From the NCBI GenBank assembly GCA_030627905.1, contig DAOVRZ010000159.1, positions 1 through 7,981 on the forward strand: a stretch of 7,981 bases of DNA, in the 5' to 3' direction. Shown piece by piece: positions 6,037 through 7,981 of this stretch. The notes below the pieces were generated by a model. The model was not told the origin of the DNA. It did not search any database and worked only from the letters and a program-made list of their open reading frames with translations. Origin of the DNA: JAGMES01 sp023128035 (GTDB lineage: Bacteria > Bacillota > Halanaerobiia > DY22613). Each line of letters begins with the position of its first letter. The stretch's first letter is position 1. The translations under genes were made by a program, and so were the position numbers.

Positions 6037-6246
6037 TTAATCAACAAAAATATAATCTCTAAAATTTAATCTTTCTTTTTCACAAAGTTTAATTAAACCA
6101 CTCAAAAATTTTTTACCAACTCCACGTTGATCTCGCATCACCCGATAAACATACGAATAATCCAAACCTAACTTACGAGCAAACATTACTTCACTCCACC
6201 CTTTACCAGTCAAAAGTCCTCTTACTTTTTCTAAATTCAATTGCAT
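6037..6246 (-). CDS. small phage-type XRE/Cro-like HTH protein
   Basis: A 69-aa protein that is essentially a single helix-turn-helix. Residues 16-40 (GWSEVMFARKLGLDYSYVYR and on) hold the HTH. The basic segment RGVGKKFLSGLIKLCEKERL (41-60) follows, as in small regulators of prophages and integrative elements, where the corresponding segment typically reads like GKKFIGGLL. AGGGGG lies 6 bases before ATG 6246. It is transcribed divergently from the SinR-like gene across a shared control region, a layout typical of a repressor pair or genetic switch. Targets are inferred to be the repeats at 6277-6427. Confidence 0.8.
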   Translation of the reverse strand: MQLNLEKVRGLLTGKGWSEVMFARKLGLDYSYVYRVMRDQRGVGKKFLSGLIKLCEKERLNFRDYIFVD

Positions 6247-6276
6247 TGTAATCCCCCTTTGATCAAAAGTTTTCTG

Positions 6277-6291
6277 TCCTTTATAAAAGGA
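6277..6291. promoter_or_regulatory. inverted repeat, candidate operator in the divergent region
   Basis: TCCTTT and AAAGGA flank a 3-base centre (ATA), giving a 15-base near-palindrome between the leftward promoter and the 69-aa HTH gene. The shorter TCCT-ACA-AGGA at 6339-6349 has the same arms and the same 3-base spacing, so both may be bound by one HTH dimer. Confidence 0.5.
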
Positions 6292-6329
6292 TATAGTTCT
6301 ATGTATTTATAAAATTGCCTCACAACTAT

Positions 6330-6358
6330 ATTATATAGTCCTACAAGGAATATTGCAA
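6330..6358 (-). promoter_or_regulatory. promoter of the leftward HTH operon
   Basis: On the minus strand TTGCAA (6353-6358) and TATAAT (6330-6335) are 17 bases apart, a near-consensus promoter. The spacer holds the inverted repeat TCCT-ACA-AGGA (6339-6349), so a protein binding it would occlude RNA polymerase. The untranslated leader would be about 75-80 bases and contains another inverted repeat. Confidence 0.7.
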
Positions 6359-6365
6359 GTAAATT

Positions 6366-6427
6366 TTTGTCCTATTTGCCCTTTTACGCATAATAATAAA
6401 TATAGTTCTTTAGCAATGCAGGACAAA
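6366..6427. repeat. separated inverted repeat TTTGTCCT / AGGACAAA
   Basis: TTTGTCCT (6366-6373) and AGGACAAA (6420-6427) are perfect 8-bp complements 46 bases apart on the rightward side of the control region. The distance is too large for a simple hairpin terminator but suits paired regulator sites bracketing the rightward promoter. Confidence 0.4.
6368..6397 (+). promoter_or_regulatory. possible promoter of the HTH-pheromone-TPR operon
   Basis: TTGTCC (6368-6373) and TAATAA (6392-6397) are 18 bases apart on the plus strand. The match is only moderate, and the leader to ATG 6490 would be about 85 bases. It lies between the two arms of the TTTGTCCT/AGGACAAA repeat. Other AT-rich hexamers further downstream could serve instead. 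Confidence 0.35.
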
Positions 6428-6489
6428 TACTTAATCAAAAAGAATATTTAGATAGGTTCTAATTGGACTTTTGAAAGGTGGCTAAAAAA

Positions 6490-6825
6490 ATGACTCTAGG
6501 AGAAAGATTAAAACAGGCTAGAAAACAAAAAGAATTAACACTTGTGCAAGTCGAAAACCTCACTGGTATTTCTCAATCATATCTATCAAAAATTGAACGT
6601 GGTCAAAGAAAAAAACCGTCTTTAGAGCTTATCAGTGAATTAGCCAAATTATATAATGTTGATTTAAATTGGCTAATTGAAGGTTTTAAAGAAAATGGTA
6701 TAAATGACGAAAATATAAGAAATAAAATAGAAACTATTGTCGAACAACTTAATTATGTCTCTGAAAAGGACTTAGAGATTATTTTAAATATTATCAAAGT
6801 TTTTGTTGCAGAAAGGAGGGAATAA
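6490..6825 (+). CDS. SinR-like XRE-family HTH regulator
   Basis: A 111-aa DNA-binding protein. Residues 4-65 form a complete Cro/C1 helix-turn-helix (GERLKQARKQKELTLVQVEN, then ISQSYLSKIERGQRKKPSLE and LAKLYNVDLNWLIEG). A helical C-terminal part (72-109) ends in VSEKDLEIILNIIKVF and could mediate dimerisation or partner binding, as in SinR-type proteins. ATG 6490 is chosen over the in-frame GTG 6478 because AAAGGTGG ends 8 bases before the ATG and overlaps the GTG. It is the first gene of a plus-strand operon, and the exported peptide gene begins 1 base after its stop. The length matches the HTH half of RRNPP sensors such as PlcR or NprR without their TPR half, which seems to be encoded two genes downstream. 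Confidence 0.85.
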   Translation: MTLGERLKQARKQKELTLVQVENLTGISQSYLSKIERGQRKKPSLELISELAKLYNVDLNWLIEGFKENGINDENIRNKIETIVEQLNYVSEKDLEIILNIIKVFVAERRE

Positions 6826-6826
6826 T

Positions 6827-7000
6827 TTGAATTATGTTAAGAAAATATTATCAATTTCATTACTTTGTTTAATAGTATTAGGTTTTTCATATAGTGTTAA
6901 AGTTACTGCTTCAAATGAAAGTGTTACAGATACTACAATTAGTATTTCTGATCCAATTCTAGCTAATTCTCCAGGTCACGATGATGACTTACCAGAGTAA
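6827..7000 (+). CDS. exported Phr-like signalling peptide precursor, 57 aa
   Basis: A small secreted peptide. The start is TTG 6827, set by GGAGGG 6 bases upstream (6815-6820); there is no in-frame ATG, and a nearby ATG at 6834 is in another frame. Residues 1-28 form a classic Sec signal peptide: KK at 5-6, a hydrophobic core ILSISLLCLIVLGF (7-20) and a signal-peptidase-like site after VTA (26-28). The remaining 29 residues are acidic and hydrophilic and end in PGHDDDLPE. Size, architecture and position next to a TPR gene match Phr, PapR or NprX pheromone precursors, whose C-terminal few residues are released and re-imported by oligopeptide permease. DDDLPE mildly recalls the PapR end (LPFEF), but this is not proof. 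The mature form is unknown. Confidence 0.72.
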   Translation: MNYVKKILSISLLCLIVLGFSYSVKVTASNESVTDTTISISDPILANSPGHDDDLPE

Positions 7001-7024
7001 TGGATACTGAGAGAGGTGAACAGA

Positions 7025-7735
7025 GTGAATTTTACAGATATGATTAATATAGGGGATAAAAAGTACTCTAAAAATAAATATTCAGAAGCTTTAGAATATT
7101 ACCTTAAAGCTTTGAATTATCTTGATATTAACTCTAATTATCAAGTAAACATTCGTAAAAAGATAGCTAATTCTTACTATAAACAAAAGAAATTTCAGGA
7201 CACAATAAGACATTTAGAAATTCTCGAAGCTATAACTCAAAATGATCAACTTATACGAATAATCACTCTGAAAAGTATTTGTTTTTATTTAATTGGTAAT
7301 TTTGATGCAGCATTAAAAAGTGTAAAACTATTAGACAACTTCAGTTCAACTTTGGCTCAAAGGAAAAAATTTGTTACACAAGGTGTAATTCATCTTCGAC
7401 TTGGTCAATATATAGATTCTAAATTTTTAAAAAACACAATTGAGAACTTTACAAAAGCTATAGATTTAACTAATGAAACCCAGGTACAACATAAAATTCT
7501 TAGAAATCTGGGTATTTGTTATAATGAATTAGGAAATTTTTATAAATCTTTAGATTATTTCGAACAAGCTCTAAAACTCACCAATAATAAAAGCTCTATT
7601 AGTAATACATATCATGAGATGGCTAACACTCTTTGTAAACTTAATGAATTCAAAAAAGCTTTAGAATTATTAACTTACTGCAAAGAAATTTCTCTGAACA
7701 ATGATGATATATATAATTTAGGGATGTACAAATAA
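7025..7735 (+). CDS. TPR-repeat protein, RRNPP-like peptide sensor domain, possibly C-terminally truncated
   Basis: A 236-aa all-helical cytoplasmic protein built of tetratricopeptide repeats. Clear units lie at about residues 6-37 (GDKKYSKNKYSEALEYYLKA), 43-74, 77-108, 156-188 (LGICYNELGNFYKSLDYFEQ) and 194-225 (MANTLCKLNEFKKALELL). GTG 7025 is chosen over GTG 7016 because GAGGTGA lies 5 bases before it and overlaps the earlier GTG. There is no HTH, signal peptide or Rap phosphatase N-domain. It follows the exported peptide gene by 24 bases, so the likely role is to bind the re-imported peptide and modulate the SinR-like partner. The frame ends at DDIYNLGMYK, exactly where helix A of another repeat starts, followed by TAATAA and then insertion-sequence DNA. 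Truncation is therefore possible; full Rap/NprR TPR regions are usually longer. Confidence 0.8.
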   Translation: MNFTDMINIGDKKYSKNKYSEALEYYLKALNYLDINSNYQVNIRKKIANSYYKQKKFQDTIRHLEILEAITQNDQLIRIITLKSICFYLIGNFDAALKSVKLLDNFSSTLAQRKKFVTQGVIHLRLGQYIDSKFLKNTIENFTKAIDLTNETQVQHKILRNLGICYNELGNFYKSLDYFEQALKLTNNKSSISNTYHEMANTLCKLNEFKKALELLTYCKEISLNNDDIYNLGMYK

Positions 7736-7761
7736 TAATTTCCTCAATTCTAAAAATTAAC

Positions 7762-7790
7762 TTTACAAATTAAGAAAAATACTGTATACT
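7762..7790 (+). promoter_or_regulatory. promoter of the transposase gene
   Basis: TTTACA (7762-7767) and TATACT (7785-7790) are separated by 17 bases, a good vegetative promoter about 30 bases before the transposase start. AAAGGA follows at 7805-7810 as the ribosome binding site. Confidence 0.6.
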
Positions 7791-7818
7791 TTTTTAAAAA
7801 AAGAAAAGGATGTCTAAA

Positions 7819-7981
7819 ATGAAATTAGCAAATTATTATCCCGTCGAAGTAGAAGCAGCAATGAAAAAACATTATGATACGTTAACAGAAAAAGATAAAA
7901 GACAATATGCAGCAGTAGAAGCTATGAAGCTAGGATATGGAGGGCAAAAATACATTGTAAGCATTCTTGGATGTGATAGAA
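7819..7981 (+). CDS. ISAzo13-like transposase, N-terminal fragment (cut by window end)
   Basis: The first 54 residues of a longer protein that leaves the window. After an N-terminal helix the segment LTEKDKRQYAAVEAMKLGYG (residues 22-41), followed by GQKYIVSILGCDR, matches the start of ISAzo13-type transposases as I remember them: a DERxRRLYAAxEAxxLGYGG-like helix leading into a DNA-binding HTH. The catalytic DDE part is not in view. AAAGGA lies 8 bases before ATG 7819; ATG 7810 in the same frame overlaps that site and is less likely. It is probably unrelated to the upstream operon except by having inserted into or beside it. Confidence 0.75.
   Translation, partial: MKLANYYPVEVEAAMKKHYDTLTEKDKRQYAAVEAMKLGYGGQKYIVSILGCDR

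Larger units (their letters stand above)
6292..6409. repeat. three direct repeats TATAGTYCT in the divergent region
   Basis: TATAGTTCT at 6292-6300, TATAGTCCT at 6334-6342 and TATAGTTCT at 6401-6409: two identical 9-mers and one with a single change. The middle copy overlaps the leftward -10 box. The regular reuse of this word, plus TGTCCT at 6275-6280 and 6368-6373 and its reverse complement at 6420-6425, points to a multi-site operator array. Confidence 0.5.
7736..7981 (+). mobile_element. left part of an ISAzo13-like insertion sequence, running off the window
   Basis: The transposase start at 7819 and its promoter mark an insertion sequence whose left end lies somewhere between the TPR stop (7735) and about 7760. 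The terminal inverted repeat and target duplication cannot be fixed because the right end is outside the window. Confidence 0.5.

Noticed and set aside
1..7981. CRISPR arrays, tRNA or rRNA genes
   Set aside because: No regularly spaced repeats with unique spacers and no cloverleaf or rRNA-like segments were seen on either strand.

Overview
This is an AT-rich window with strong Shine-Dalgarno sequences, GTG and TTG starts, SinR/Cro-like regulators and a Phr-like exported peptide. These point to a low-GC Gram-positive bacterium (Firmicutes/Bacillota); the genus cannot be fixed from the sequence. Decayed gene fragments at the left edge, phage-type regulators in the middle and the start of an ISAzo13-like transposase at the right edge suggest an accessory island.

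Left half, minus strand: a compact peptide-modification (RiPP) operon read right to left. A good promoter (about 4715-4743) drives a 28-codon gene (4581-4667) with a very strong ribosome binding site. Its product ends in a basic, Asn-rich tail (TRHDNNNNQKPR) and is the best candidate precursor peptide. A perfect 11-bp hairpin (4551-4578), probably a leaky terminator, separates it from a 675-aa radical SAM protein. That protein has an N-terminal cobalamin-binding-like region, an unusual CX4CX2C cluster motif and a C-terminal PqqD-like peptide-recognition domain. A class I SAM-dependent methyltransferase and an MFS exporter follow with almost no gaps. The likely logic is: make a short peptide, methylate or otherwise modify it, then pump it out. 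No dedicated peptidase, ABC exporter or immunity protein is visible. Positions 1-483 hold no intact gene, only short fragments of what looks like broken minus-strand coding sequence.

Middle: upstream of the peptide operon and on the same strand lie a 172-aa XRE regulator with what looks like a duplicated helix-turn-helix (5012-5530), an unrecognised 92-aa protein (5731-6009) and a 69-aa phage-type HTH protein (6037-6246). A 243-bp divergent control region (6247-6489) carries three TATAGTYCT direct repeats and several TCCT/AGGA inverted repeats, one of them inside a consensus-like promoter.

Right, plus strand: an operon of a 111-aa SinR-like HTH protein, a 57-aa exported peptide that starts at TTG and ends in DDDLPE, and a 236-aa TPR protein. 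This looks like a peptide-pheromone (RRNPP-type) sensor whose DNA-binding and TPR parts are on separate polypeptides with the pheromone gene between them. The TPR frame stops just as another repeat begins and only about 80 bp before the transposase start, so it may be truncated by the insertion. The two most interesting systems are the Asn-rich-peptide/B12-radical-SAM/methyltransferase/MFS cluster and the split HTH-pheromone-TPR unit. Whether the second controls the first is a guess.
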